DNA from: Nitratireductor aquibiodomus NL21 = JCM 21793
GTDB taxonomy: Bacteria; Pseudomonadota; Alphaproteobacteria; Rhizobiales; Rhizobiaceae
Direction: 5' to 3'
Length of the DNA stretch: 37,599 bases
Assembly (NCBI RefSeq): GCF_000615975.1
Contig: NZ_BAMP01000037.1
Coordinates: 1-37,599 of the forward strand
Each line of letters starts with the position of its first letter. Within the stretch, counting starts at the first letter, position 1. This document shows positions 17,602 through 24,388 of this stretch, one piece after another. The translations under genes were made by a program, and so were the position numbers. A model generated the notes under the pieces. That model did no database searches. It saw nothing but the letters and a program-made list of their open reading frames with translations, and was not told the origin of the DNA.

Positions 17602-17773
17602 CGCGCTGTCTGGCGTGCCGAAAAAGGTAATATTGAGTAAAGATTTTGAACTATTTCTCTTTTGTTTAGAGGGTATAAGTTACGCATTGAAATTTATATA
17701 GTTGGCAAAATTAAAAAAAAAGACCGCCGTTGGGCGGTCTTTTTGATAAACGTGTCTTAAAGGGGGGGGTAAG
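17602..17773. promoter_or_regulatory. AT-rich amine oxidase promoter region and hpd terminator
   Basis: Between the amine oxidase start and the hpd stop (both minus strand) lies an AT-rich block (about 17625-17720), striking against the GC-rich surroundings, that should contain the promoter for the amine oxidase-cytochrome operon. Several TATA-like hexamers occur, so I do not name one. The hpd terminator occupies its upper end. Confidence 0.5.
17712..17745 (-). terminator. Rho-independent terminator of hpd
   Basis: On the minus strand AGACCGCC pairs perfectly with GGCGGTCT around a CAAC loop (17721-17740), followed by nine T residues (17712-17720). It is 33 bases beyond the hpd stop. The T-rich stretch on the other side (17739-17744) would let it act in both directions, although no plus-strand gene needs it. 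Confidence 0.92.
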
Positions 17774-18886
17774 TTACTCGGCTGCGTCCACCTTGATGAC
17801 GCCGCGGCGGATCTGGTCTTCTTCGATGCTTTCGAACAGGGCGCGGAAATTGCCTTCGCCGAAGCCTTCGTCGCCCTTGCGCTGGATGAACTCGAAGAAG
17901 ATCGGTCCGATGACGGTCTTTGAGAAGATCTGCAGGAGGATCTTGGTCATGCCGCCATTCACCACGCCTTCGCCATCGATCAGGATGCCGTGCTTCTTCA
18001 TGCGTTCGATGGGCTCGTCGTGGCCCTGCACACGGTCGAAGCTCTTCTCGTAGTAGACCTCCGGCGGGCCTGGCATGAATTTGAGCCCGTTGTCGGCGAG
18101 CCTGTCGGTGGCGTCGTATATGCCGTCCGTGCCGACCGCGATGTGCTGGATGCCTTCGCCTTTATACTTCTTCAGATACTCGACGATCTGGCTCGTGTCG
18201 TCCTTCGATTCGTTGAGCGGGATGCGAATCTTGCCGCAGGGGCTGGTGATCGCGCGGGAGACAAGGCCGGTGATGCGACCGTCAATGTCGAAATAGTGGA
18301 TCTGCGAGAAACCGAAGAGCTCACGGTAAAAATCCCACCATTTGTCCATATTGCCGCGATAGACGTTGTGGGTGAGGTGATCGAGGTAATAGAAGCCGAC
18401 GCCTTCAGGCCGCGGGTTTTTCTCGCCCAGCCATTCGAATTCCGCGTCGTAGACAGACCCTTTCTCGCCATAGGTATCGATGAAATAGATCAGCGAGCCG
18501 CCGATGCCGACAATGGCGGGCACGTCGAGTGTTTTGTCATCGCCTTCATAAGGCGTCGCACCCTTGGAAACGGCATGATTGAAGGCGTGTCTGGCATCGA
18601 CCACGCGCCATGCCATGGAGGACGCGCAGGGGCCGTGATCCTCGACAAAGCGCATGGCATGGCTGCCGGGCTCCGCGTTGACAAGATAATTGATATCGCC
18701 CTGCCGCCAGACGGATACCTTTTTGGTCCTGTGGCGGGCGACTTCCACGTAACCCATCTTCGTGAACAGTTCGGCGAGTTTTTCCGGTTCCGAATGCGCA
18801 AACTCAACGAACTCGAACCCATCGGTGCCGGCAGGGTTTTCTTCGCTGATTTTCGGCGGCGGTGCGTCGTGGGGGAACGGACCCAT
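17774..18886 (-). CDS. hpd: 4-hydroxyphenylpyruvate dioxygenase
   Basis: This Fe(II) dioxygenase of the vicinal oxygen chelate fold converts 4-hydroxyphenylpyruvate to homogentisate, the substrate of HmgA. The product is 370 aa. The iron ligands are all present in the C-terminal half: His in YLDHLTHNVYRGNM, His in GIQHIAVGTDGIYD and Glu in FFEFIQRKGDEGFGEGNF, the last segment being the family signature. The ATG at 18886 has an AGGAGG site 9 bases upstream. It is divergent from an Lrp/AsnC gene and ends at a strong terminator, so it is monocistronic. It lies apart from the hmgA operon, separated by the amine oxidase pair. Confidence 0.97.
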   Translation of the reverse strand: MGPFPHDAPPPKISEENPAGTDGFEFVEFAHSEPEKLAELFTKMGYVEVARHRTKKVSVWRQGDINYLVNAEPGSHAMRFVEDHGPCASSMAWRVVDARHAFNHAVSKGATPYEGDDKTLDVPAIVGIGGSLIYFIDTYGEKGSVYDAEFEWLGEKNPRPEGVGFYYLDHLTHNVYRGNMDKWWDFYRELFGFSQIHYFDIDGRITGLVSRAITSPCGKIRIPLNESKDDTSQIVEYLKKYKGEGIQHIAVGTDGIYDATDRLADNGLKFMPGPPEVYYEKSFDRVQGHDEPIERMKKHGILIDGEGVVNGGMTKILLQIFSKTVIGPIFFEFIQRKGDEGFGEGNFRALFESIEEDQIRRGVIKVDAAE

Positions 18887-18911
18887 GGATTAACTCCTCC
18901 TGATCTGGGAA

Positions 18912-18938
18912 CATATGGACGTGTTCAAACGTCATATG
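18912..18938. promoter_or_regulatory. Putative Lrp-type operator between hpd and its regulator gene
   Basis: CATATGGACGT (18912-18922) faces ACGTCATATG (18929-18938): an inverted repeat broken only by one missing C in the right arm, with a GTTCAA spacer. It is 26 bp upstream of the hpd start, in the 146-bp divergent region shared with the Lrp/AsnC gene. It is a good candidate binding site for that regulator; binding is inferred. Confidence 0.5.
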
Positions 18939-19032
18939 CACATTTTACGCCGCATGGACTGCACGCGGCTTGCATTATGGGGCGTGTTTTGTGAGAAATG
19001 CGCACTTATCATGCATCAAAGAGGAGAATTTC

Positions 19033-19500
19033 ATGGCTGATGCGCGTATTGATGGTTATGACCGCAAGATATTATCCCTCCTGCAGGTCGATGCGCGACT
19101 GACCAACAATGATCTGTCGGAACGGGTAAACCTGTCCCCCTCGCAATGTTCGCGCCGCCGGCAGAGGCTTGAGGAAGAGGGCTACATCCGCGGCTATGCG
19201 GCCATGCTCGACCGGGACAGGCTCGGCTTTCCGCTCGTCAACATCATCACGGTGACGCTTGCCACGCACAACCCCGACAATGCACGTCGTTTCGGCGAGC
19301 TGCTCGCCCGTCTGCCCGAAGTGCAGGAAGCGCACGCGCTGACAGGCGAAATGGACTACATCCTCAAAGTGGTAACGCCCGACCTGAAATCGCTTTCGGA
19401 TTTCGTCAATGGCGTGCTCCTGCCTCATGACTCGGTGCAGCATGTGAAAAGTGCCATCGTGCTCGAGACGCTGAAGGAAACAGGCGCCCTGCCGCTTTGA
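19033..19500 (+). CDS. Lrp/AsnC-family transcriptional regulator, likely controls hpd
   Basis: This 155-aa regulator has the AsnC-type N-terminal helix-turn-helix (DGYDRKILSLLQVDARLTNN, then LSERVNLSPSQCSRRRQRLE) and a C-terminal RAM domain (VNIITVTLATHNPDNARRFG to MDYILKVVTPDLKSLSDFV) that binds amino acid-like effectors and forms octamers. The ATG at 19033 is preceded by AAAGAGGAG; the frame is open further upstream, but that part crosses the promoter. Its divergent position next to hpd suggests it controls tyrosine degradation in response to tyrosine, phenylalanine or a keto acid. Confidence 0.93.
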   Translation: MADARIDGYDRKILSLLQVDARLTNNDLSERVNLSPSQCSRRRQRLEEEGYIRGYAAMLDRDRLGFPLVNIITVTLATHNPDNARRFGELLARLPEVQEAHALTGEMDYILKVVTPDLKSLSDFVNGVLLPHDSVQHVKSAIVLETLKETGALPL

Positions 19501-19704
19501 GATTTTGCGTTACAAACATGGCTGGAAATTTCTCTTTATTGTTACATAATTTCCGCTAAAGTCTCGGTGGACGAGAGGCGGGATTCCAGTGGATACTCGG
19601 CTCTCAGGCGATCGTGCGGAGATGGGAGAAGCTTCAAACGGTATCGCCGGCGAATATAGAGCGTCGTTTCCGACGCTTCGGGGCATGCAATCGGGAGGAG
19701 AAGC

Positions 19705-20754
19705 ATGAAACCATTTTCCGTCAGAAAACTGGCCCTGGCGGCTGCCGTCGCGGCAACCGGGCTCATCGGGGCCACGGCCTCGTCATGGGCGCAGGAGGTA
19801 ACGCTCAGGCTGCACCAGTTCCTGCCGCCGCAGGCCAATGTGCCAAAGCTGGTTCTGGACCCCTGGGCGGACAAGGTGGAACAGGAATCGGGTGGGCGCA
19901 TCAAGATCGAGCGCTACCCCGCCATGCAGCTCGGCGGCACACCGCCGCAGCTCTGCGATCAGGCGCGTGACGGCATCGTTGACATCGTCTGGACCCTGCC
20001 GGGCTCCAATCCGGGCCGCTTCCCCTCGACGGAAGTGTTCGAACTCCCCTTCATGATGACCAATGCCGAGGCGACCTCGCGGGCCTACTGGGATCTGTTC
20101 GAAAAGCACATGAAGGATACGGAGTTCAAGGACACGCATGTGCTGGGTGTCTGGGTTCACGGCCCCGGCATGCTCCACTCCAAGGAGCCGATCGAGAAGC
20201 TCGACGATCTGAAGGGCATGAAGATCCGTGCACCCACGCGCATCATCAACTCGCTGCTCGGCCAGCTTGGCGCGACGCCGGTGGGCATGCCGGTGCCGCA
20301 GATCACAGAAGCGCTCTCCAAGGGCGTGATCGATGGCTGCGTGATCCCGTGGGAAGTCACGCCAGCGCTGAAAGTGCCGGAGCTCGTGTCGAACCATACG
20401 GAGTTTGGTGGCGATCACGCGCTCTACACGACGACCTTCGTGCTGGCGATGAACAAGGCGAAGTATGACAGCCTGCCGGATGACCTGAAAAAGGTGCTCG
20501 ACGACAATTCCGGCCAGGAATTCGCTGCCTTTGCCGGCAGCACGCAGGCCGGCGCGGATGTTCCGAGCCGGAAGATCGCGGTCGATCGCGGCAACAACAT
20601 CATCGAGATCAGCGCTGAAGACACGGAAACCTGGAAAGAGGCGGCGGCCCCCGTCTACGAACAGTGGGTGACCGAAATGAAGGACAAGGGGATCGACGGC
20701 CAGATGCTGATCGACGAGGCCCGTGCCCTGATCGACAAATACACCAGTCAGTGA
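19705..20754 (+). CDS. TRAP transporter substrate-binding protein, DctP family
   Basis: This 349-aa periplasmic protein captures a carboxylate-type solute for the DctQM permease. It has a signal peptide (MKPFSVRKLALAAAVAATGL, cleavage near SWAQ/EVTL at residue 30). DctP features include TLRLHQFLPPQANVPKLVLD, YPAMQLGGTPPQLCDQARDG and the conserved arginine segment LKGMKIRAPTRIINSLLGQL, whose Arg normally binds the substrate carboxylate. It has a GGGAGGAG site. The 204-bp gap upstream holds an AT-rich stretch (19525-19560) that probably contains the promoter. A stem-loop follows the gene. Neighbouring hpd and the Lrp gene suggest an aromatic or branched 2-oxo acid, but the ligand is not readable. 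Confidence 0.93.
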   Translation: MKPFSVRKLALAAAVAATGLIGATASSWAQEVTLRLHQFLPPQANVPKLVLDPWADKVEQESGGRIKIERYPAMQLGGTPPQLCDQARDGIVDIVWTLPGSNPGRFPSTEVFELPFMMTNAEATSRAYWDLFEKHMKDTEFKDTHVLGVWVHGPGMLHSKEPIEKLDDLKGMKIRAPTRIINSLLGQLGATPVGMPVPQITEALSKGVIDGCVIPWEVTPALKVPELVSNHTEFGGDHALYTTTFVLAMNKAKYDSLPDDLKKVLDDNSGQEFAAFAGSTQAGADVPSRKIAVDRGNNIIEISAEDTETWKEAAAPVYEQWVTEMKDKGIDGQMLIDEARALIDKYTSQ

Positions 20755-20774
20755 GGCTGACACGGCCATGACAG

Positions 20775-20807
20775 ACGGGGCGGGCTGCGAAGCCTGCCCC
20801 GTTTTTT
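20775..20807 (+). terminator. Stem-loop with T-run after dctP
   Basis: ACGGGGCGGGCT (20775-20786) pairs with AGCCTGCCCCGT (20791-20802) around GCGA with one G-T type mismatch, followed by six T residues. It lies 20 bases after the binding-protein stop and 220 bases before dctQ. Partial termination and 3' protection here would make the binding protein far more abundant than the membrane subunits. Confidence 0.85.
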
Positions 20808-21027
20808 GGGACACGGTTGAGCATTTTGCAGTCGGGTGGAAACACCTCCCGTCCGCACAAATGCGGGGAGACCAACCGAAAGAGCGGAGAAACGTTTCCG
20901 TGAAACGGTCAACCGCTTTATCGTGTCGAGACCCAAGCTTGCGAAGGCGACAACCGCTGGCTAACGTTTCCGGACCCAGCGCAAGAATGAGAAAACCAAG
21001 CAGGAACGCCATGGGACGGGACGGGGC

Positions 21028-21558
21028 ATGAGACTATCGAGCATTGTTGTCTGGCTGGCTAGGGTGATGGCCATTCTGGGCGGCATCGTTCTGGCGGCGG
21101 TCATCGTCATGACCGTGGCCAGCATCACCGGTCGCGCGCTGGTGCGCTTTGGCCTTGGTCCCGTGCCAGGTGACTTCGAGCTCGTTCAGGCCGGTGTCGG
21201 CTTTGCGGTTTTCGCGTTTCTGCCCTGGTGTCAACTCAATCGCGGGCACGCCACGGTGGACATATTCACCACCTTTCTGCCGAACAGCGTGAACCACATG
21301 ATCGACCTGGTGACCGAGATCATCATGACGCTGGTTCTCGTGCTGATCGCCCGTCAGCTCTATTACGGCATGCTCGACAAGCTGAGCTATAACGAGACCA
21401 CCTTCATCCTGCAGTTTCCGCTCTGGTGGCCCTATGCGGCCTGCCTCGTGGCAGCGGTGATTGCGGTGATCGTGTCATTTTACATGATCCTCGTGCGCTA
21501 TCGCGAACTGAAGGTTGGCACACCGATGCCTGAGCCCGGACAGGGGAGCCTCCATTGA
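21028..21558 (+). CDS. TRAP transporter small permease subunit, DctQ family
   Basis: This 176-aa protein has the four membrane helices of DctQ: about residues 9-31 (ARVMAILGGIVLAAVIVMTV), 49-68 (FELVQAGVGFAVFAFLPWCQ), 90-110 (MIDLVTEIIMTLVLVLIARQ) and 131-154 (PLWWPYAACLVAAVIAVIVS). The loop after helix two has the usual LNRGHATVDIF sequence. Its start overlaps no gene; it ends in a four-base overlap with dctM, so both membrane subunits are coupled. The 273 bp between dctP and this gene hold the stem-loop and otherwise nothing recognisable. Confidence 0.92.
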   Translation: MRLSSIVVWLARVMAILGGIVLAAVIVMTVASITGRALVRFGLGPVPGDFELVQAGVGFAVFAFLPWCQLNRGHATVDIFTTFLPNSVNHMIDLVTEIIMTLVLVLIARQLYYGMLDKLSYNETTFILQFPLWWPYAACLVAAVIAVIVSFYMILVRYRELKVGTPMPEPGQGSLH

Positions 21559-22877
21559 CCAATCTTGAAATCGGGCTCTGGTCCTTTCCGCTTCTCCTGC
21601 TTCTGATTTTCGTGCGTCTGCCCATCGGTCTCGCCATGCTCCTGTGCGGGCTTGGCGGAACATGGCTCGTGTTCGGCAATGTCACGCCTGTGCTGGCCAA
21701 GCTGAAAAACGAAACCTATTCGACCTTTTCCGGTTACTCGCTCTCCATCGTTCCGCTGTTTCTGCTGATGGGGCAGTTTGCAACGCTGGGCGGCATGTCG
21801 CGGGCGCTGTTCAAGGCGGCTGAAACCTGGATGGGGCACAAGCGCGGCGGTGTGGCCATGGCGGCTGTGGGTGCATGTGCGGGTTTCGGAGCGATCTGCG
21901 GATCATCCCTCGCAACGGCTGCAACCATGAGCCAGGTGGCACTGCCGGAACTGCGCCGCTATGGCTATTCGGGTGCACTTGCCACGGGAACGCTCGCGGC
22001 AGGTGGCACACTCGGCATTCTCATTCCGCCATCGGTTATCCTCGTCATCTATGCGATCCTGACCGAGCAGAACATCGCCAAGCTTTTCGTCGCCGCTTTT
22101 GTGCCGGGCGTCCTTGCGGCCATCGGCTACATGATTGCGATCTCGATCTATGTGCGGCTGTGGCCGGACTCGGCTGGAACACGCGAGCGTGCGCCTTATG
22201 CGGAACGGATGCGGGCGCTGCTCGATGTGTGGCCGGTTCTGGTGGTGTTTCTGGCGGTTGTCGGCGGCATTTATCTTGGCGTTTTCACACCGACCGAAGG
22301 TGCCGCCGTGGGTGCCGCCGGCACCGGGCTGATCGCGCTCGTGAATGGCGGGCTGACCCGCGAGACCTTCGTTGAATCGATCCTCGCCACGGCAACCGCC
22401 ACGGCGATGATCTTCTTCATCGTGCTGGGGGCCGGCTTCTACAACTCGTTTCTGGCGCTGGCGCAGGTGCCGCAGCAGATGGCGGCGTTCGTGAGCGAGC
22501 AGGGCTACAGCCCGTGGATGGTGCTGACGCTGATCCTGCTGCTTTATCTCGTATTCGGTTGCGTGATGGACTCGCTGTCCATGATCCTGCTCACCATTCC
22601 GATCTTCTTCCCGATCGTGACGATCCTCGATTTCGGTCTGGGGGCGGAGGAGTTTGCCATCTGGTTCGGCATTCTCGTTCTGATCGTGGTGGAGGTGGGG
22701 CTGATCACGCCACCGGTGGGGATGAACCTCTTCGTGCTTAACTCAATGGCGAAGGACACGCCGATTTCGGCGACCTATCGTGGCGTGATGCCCTTCGTGA
22801 TCAGCGACATTGTGCGCGTGGCGCTGCTGACGCTGTTTCCGGCAATCTCGCTGTTCCTGATGCGCTGGCTATACTGA
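21555..22877 (+). CDS. TRAP transporter large permease subunit, DctM family
   Basis: This 440-aa protein is the Na+- or H+-coupled transport subunit, with about 12 membrane helices. DctM markers are present: LLMGQFATLGGMSRALFKAA, the GAICGSSLATAATMSQVALP segment, GYSGALATGTLAAGGTLGIL with IPPSVILVIYAIL, FTPTEGAAVGAAGT, and VGLITPPVGMNLFVLNS near the C-terminus. The ATG at 21555 overlaps the dctQ stop (ATGA). The dctPQM order is standard. The gene is followed by a palindromic repeat rather than a terminator. Confidence 0.94.
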   Translation: MTNLEIGLWSFPLLLLLIFVRLPIGLAMLLCGLGGTWLVFGNVTPVLAKLKNETYSTFSGYSLSIVPLFLLMGQFATLGGMSRALFKAAETWMGHKRGGVAMAAVGACAGFGAICGSSLATAATMSQVALPELRRYGYSGALATGTLAAGGTLGILIPPSVILVIYAILTEQNIAKLFVAAFVPGVLAAIGYMIAISIYVRLWPDSAGTRERAPYAERMRALLDVWPVLVVFLAVVGGIYLGVFTPTEGAAVGAAGTGLIALVNGGLTRETFVESILATATATAMIFFIVLGAGFYNSFLALAQVPQQMAAFVSEQGYSPWMVLTLILLLYLVFGCVMDSLSMILLTIPIFFPIVTILDFGLGAEEFAIWFGILVLIVVEVGLITPPVGMNLFVLNSMAKDTPISATYRGVMPFVISDIVRVALLTLFPAISLFLMRWLY

Positions 22878-22912
22878 CGGCGCATCGGAGGGTGGGTTGC
22901 ATCGATGGGGTG

Positions 22913-23050
22913 CGTGGTTCGCCCTTCGACATACTCAGGAAGCTCACCATGAGGGAGGGTGTAGGGCTGCAAGACATGTCGGGAACATCAGCGACCAACT
23001 TCCAGGCAATACACCACACATCCCTCATGGTGAGCTTGTCGTACCACGCA
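22913..23050. repeat. Palindromic intergenic repeat after the TRAP operon
   Basis: AGCTCACCATGAGGGA (22941-22956) and TCCCTCATGGTGAGCT (23021-23036) are perfect 16-bp inverted arms 64 bp apart. The outer flank GCCCTTCGACATACTCAGGA (22921-22940) relates it to the CCCTTCGACAAGCTCAGGATGAGGG arms of the composite repeats at 1248-1351 and 2002-2104. It is a diverged member of the same family, in a 207-bp gap between convergent transcription units. Confidence 0.8.
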
Positions 23051-23084
23051 CAGCGCTGTTGCCACGGCAAGAGCTTCGGGGCGG

Positions 23085-23423
23085 TTAGAGACCGCGCTCC
23101 TGAATGATGCCGTAGAGATTGGCCGAGCGGGTGCCGCTGCGGCAATAGGCAAAGACCGGGCCCGGCAGTTCCTTGAGGGCGGCGGCCATATCGGTCACGT
23201 CTTCGAGCGTCATGGCCCCGGAGACAACCGGCACGTGGCGGAAGGACAGGCCTGCGTCTTCAGCTGCCTTTGCGATCAGCTCGGCGGCGGGTTGACCGGA
23301 GTCTTCGCCATCGGGCCGGTTACAGACGATGCTCTTGTAACCAGCCTGCTTGATGGCGGCGACGTCTTCGGGAGCGATCTGCGGGGATACTGCGTAGTCG
23401 TCCGAAATTCTCTTGATATCCAT
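23085..23423 (-). CDS. TIGR01244/DUF442-type sulfur transferase-phosphatase domain protein (Blh N-domain-like)
   Basis: This 112-aa protein has a tyrosine-phosphatase-like fold with the C-x5-R loop in FAYCRSGTRSANLY near residue 95, preceded by YKSIVCNRPDGEDSGQPAA. It matches the small domain found at the N-terminus of the Blh beta-lactamase-like sulfur dioxygenases of rhizobia, here as a free-standing protein. The start at 23423 (MDIKRISDDYAVSPQ) has GAGGAA upstream; a start at 23435 would overlap the previous gene. It lies directly downstream of two YeeE/YedE-type membrane proteins, the arrangement of BigR-type hydrogen sulfide detoxification operons. It probably handles sulfane sulfur; the exact reaction is unknown. 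Confidence 0.85.
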   Translation of the reverse strand: MDIKRISDDYAVSPQIAPEDVAAIKQAGYKSIVCNRPDGEDSGQPAAELIAKAAEDAGLSFRHVPVVSGAMTLEDVTDMAAALKELPGPVFAYCRSGTRSANLYGIIQERGL

Positions 23424-23431
23424 GGTGTTCC

Positions 23432-23881
23432 TCACTGAGTCACGCGTTTTTCGGCGGCAGAGAAGCGCCGTTTGAGGGATTTGGCAACAAGAATGCCGGC
23501 GATGAGCGAGGCGAGGAACACAATCGTGTCCGAATAGCCGAGCCCGAGGGCCGGGATCGCCGCACCCGGACAGAAGCCGGCAATGCCCCAGCCAATGCCG
23601 AAAACGGCAGCGCCGCCGATCAGTTGCGGGTCGAGATCGCTTCGCGTCGGGAGCTGGAAGCGCTCGGCGAAAAACGGCTTCTCGCGCGTGCCGAACAGGA
23701 GACGGTAGCCGAGGGCAGCGACCGCAAGCCCGCCGCCCATGACGAAGGCGAGGCTTGGATCCCAGGTGCCCGCGAGATCGAAGAAATTCAGTACCTTTGC
23801 GGGATTGATCATGCCCGATAGCGCGATGCCGGCACCGAACAGAAGGCCGGCGATGAGGGCTGCGACAAGCTGTTTCATCAA
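23432..23881 (-). CDS. YeeE/YedE-family membrane protein (DUF6691 type), second half of the pair
   Basis: This 149-aa protein has four predicted helices, starting at MMKQLVAALIAGLLFGAGIA. The family signature NPAKVLNFFDLAGTWDPSLA follows, and the cysteine motif FGIGWGIAGFCPGAAIPALG lies near residues 95-114. Such half-size YeeE/YedE proteins occur in pairs and are proposed to move thiosulfate, sulfide or sulfane sulfur across the membrane. It lies one base after its partner gene (stop 23882) and nine bases before the DUF442-type gene, indicating one operon. Confidence 0.9.
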   Translation of the reverse strand: MMKQLVAALIAGLLFGAGIALSGMINPAKVLNFFDLAGTWDPSLAFVMGGGLAVAALGYRLLFGTREKPFFAERFQLPTRSDLDPQLIGGAAVFGIGWGIAGFCPGAAIPALGLGYSDTIVFLASLIAGILVAKSLKRRFSAAEKRVTQ

Positions 23882-24304
23882 TCAGCCTCCGATCACGTGA
23901 CGAATGATGAACACTGTGATGAGGGCGGTGGCCATGAAGGTGATGACGGCAACGATGGATCGGATGGAACCACGCGAAATGCCGCAGACACCGTGCCCGC
24001 TCGGACAGCCATTGCCGAAAGTGACACCAATGCCGACAAGAACACCGCCAATGACGAGCGCGGCGGTGGAGACGGGCACCTGGAAGGGGATTGCCGTACC
24101 GCTCAGCATCAGAAACAGGGGCGCGGCGATGGCGCCGATGATGAAAGCGGCGCGCCAGTGCCAGGCGCTTTCCTGAGGGGGTAGGAGGCCTGACAGAATG
24201 CCCGTCATGCCGGCAAGCCGCCCGTTGAAGGCCATGAGCACCACTGCAGCAAGCCCGATCAGCGCGCCGCCGGCGAGTGAGGCTATCGGTGTAAACTCGG
24301 TCAT
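23882..24304 (-). CDS. YeeE/YedE-family membrane protein, first half of the pair
   Basis: This 140-aa membrane protein has four helices and the hallmark cysteine-glycine motif FGNGCPSGHGVCGISRGSIR near residues 97-118, which carries the cysteines proposed to relay sulfur in YeeE-type transporters. It is the first gene of the three-gene sulfur operon. Its apparent ribosome-binding region lies at the foot of a perfect 16-bp stem (24312-24349). No ArsR-type bigR regulator or ETHE1-like dioxygenase is encoded beside it, unlike many rhizobial operons. Confidence 0.9.
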   Translation of the reverse strand: MTEFTPIASLAGGALIGLAAVVLMAFNGRLAGMTGILSGLLPPQESAWHWRAAFIIGAIAAPLFLMLSGTAIPFQVPVSTAALVIGGVLVGIGVTFGNGCPSGHGVCGISRGSIRSIVAVITFMATALITVFIIRHVIGG

Positions 24305-24311
24305 TTCTGCA

Positions 24312-24349
24312 ACCCCATATTCAGATCAAAGGCGATCTGAATATGGGGT
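24312..24349. promoter_or_regulatory. Perfect 16-bp inverted repeat upstream of the YeeE/YedE operon
   Basis: ACCCCATATTCAGATC (24312-24327) and GATCTGAATATGGGGT (24334-24349) are exact inverted copies with a 6-base spacer. On the minus strand the 3' arm ends eight bases before the ATG at 24304, and its GGGGT is the only Shine-Dalgarno-like element. It contains ATATTC/GAATAT half-sites like those reported for BigR operators. It could be an operator, an RNA hairpin hiding the ribosome-binding site, or a T-less terminator for the fadJ transcript. Confidence 0.6.
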
Positions 24350-24388
24350 CACGCCTGCCTCAATGCCAAGGGGAGGACGGCGAGTTGT

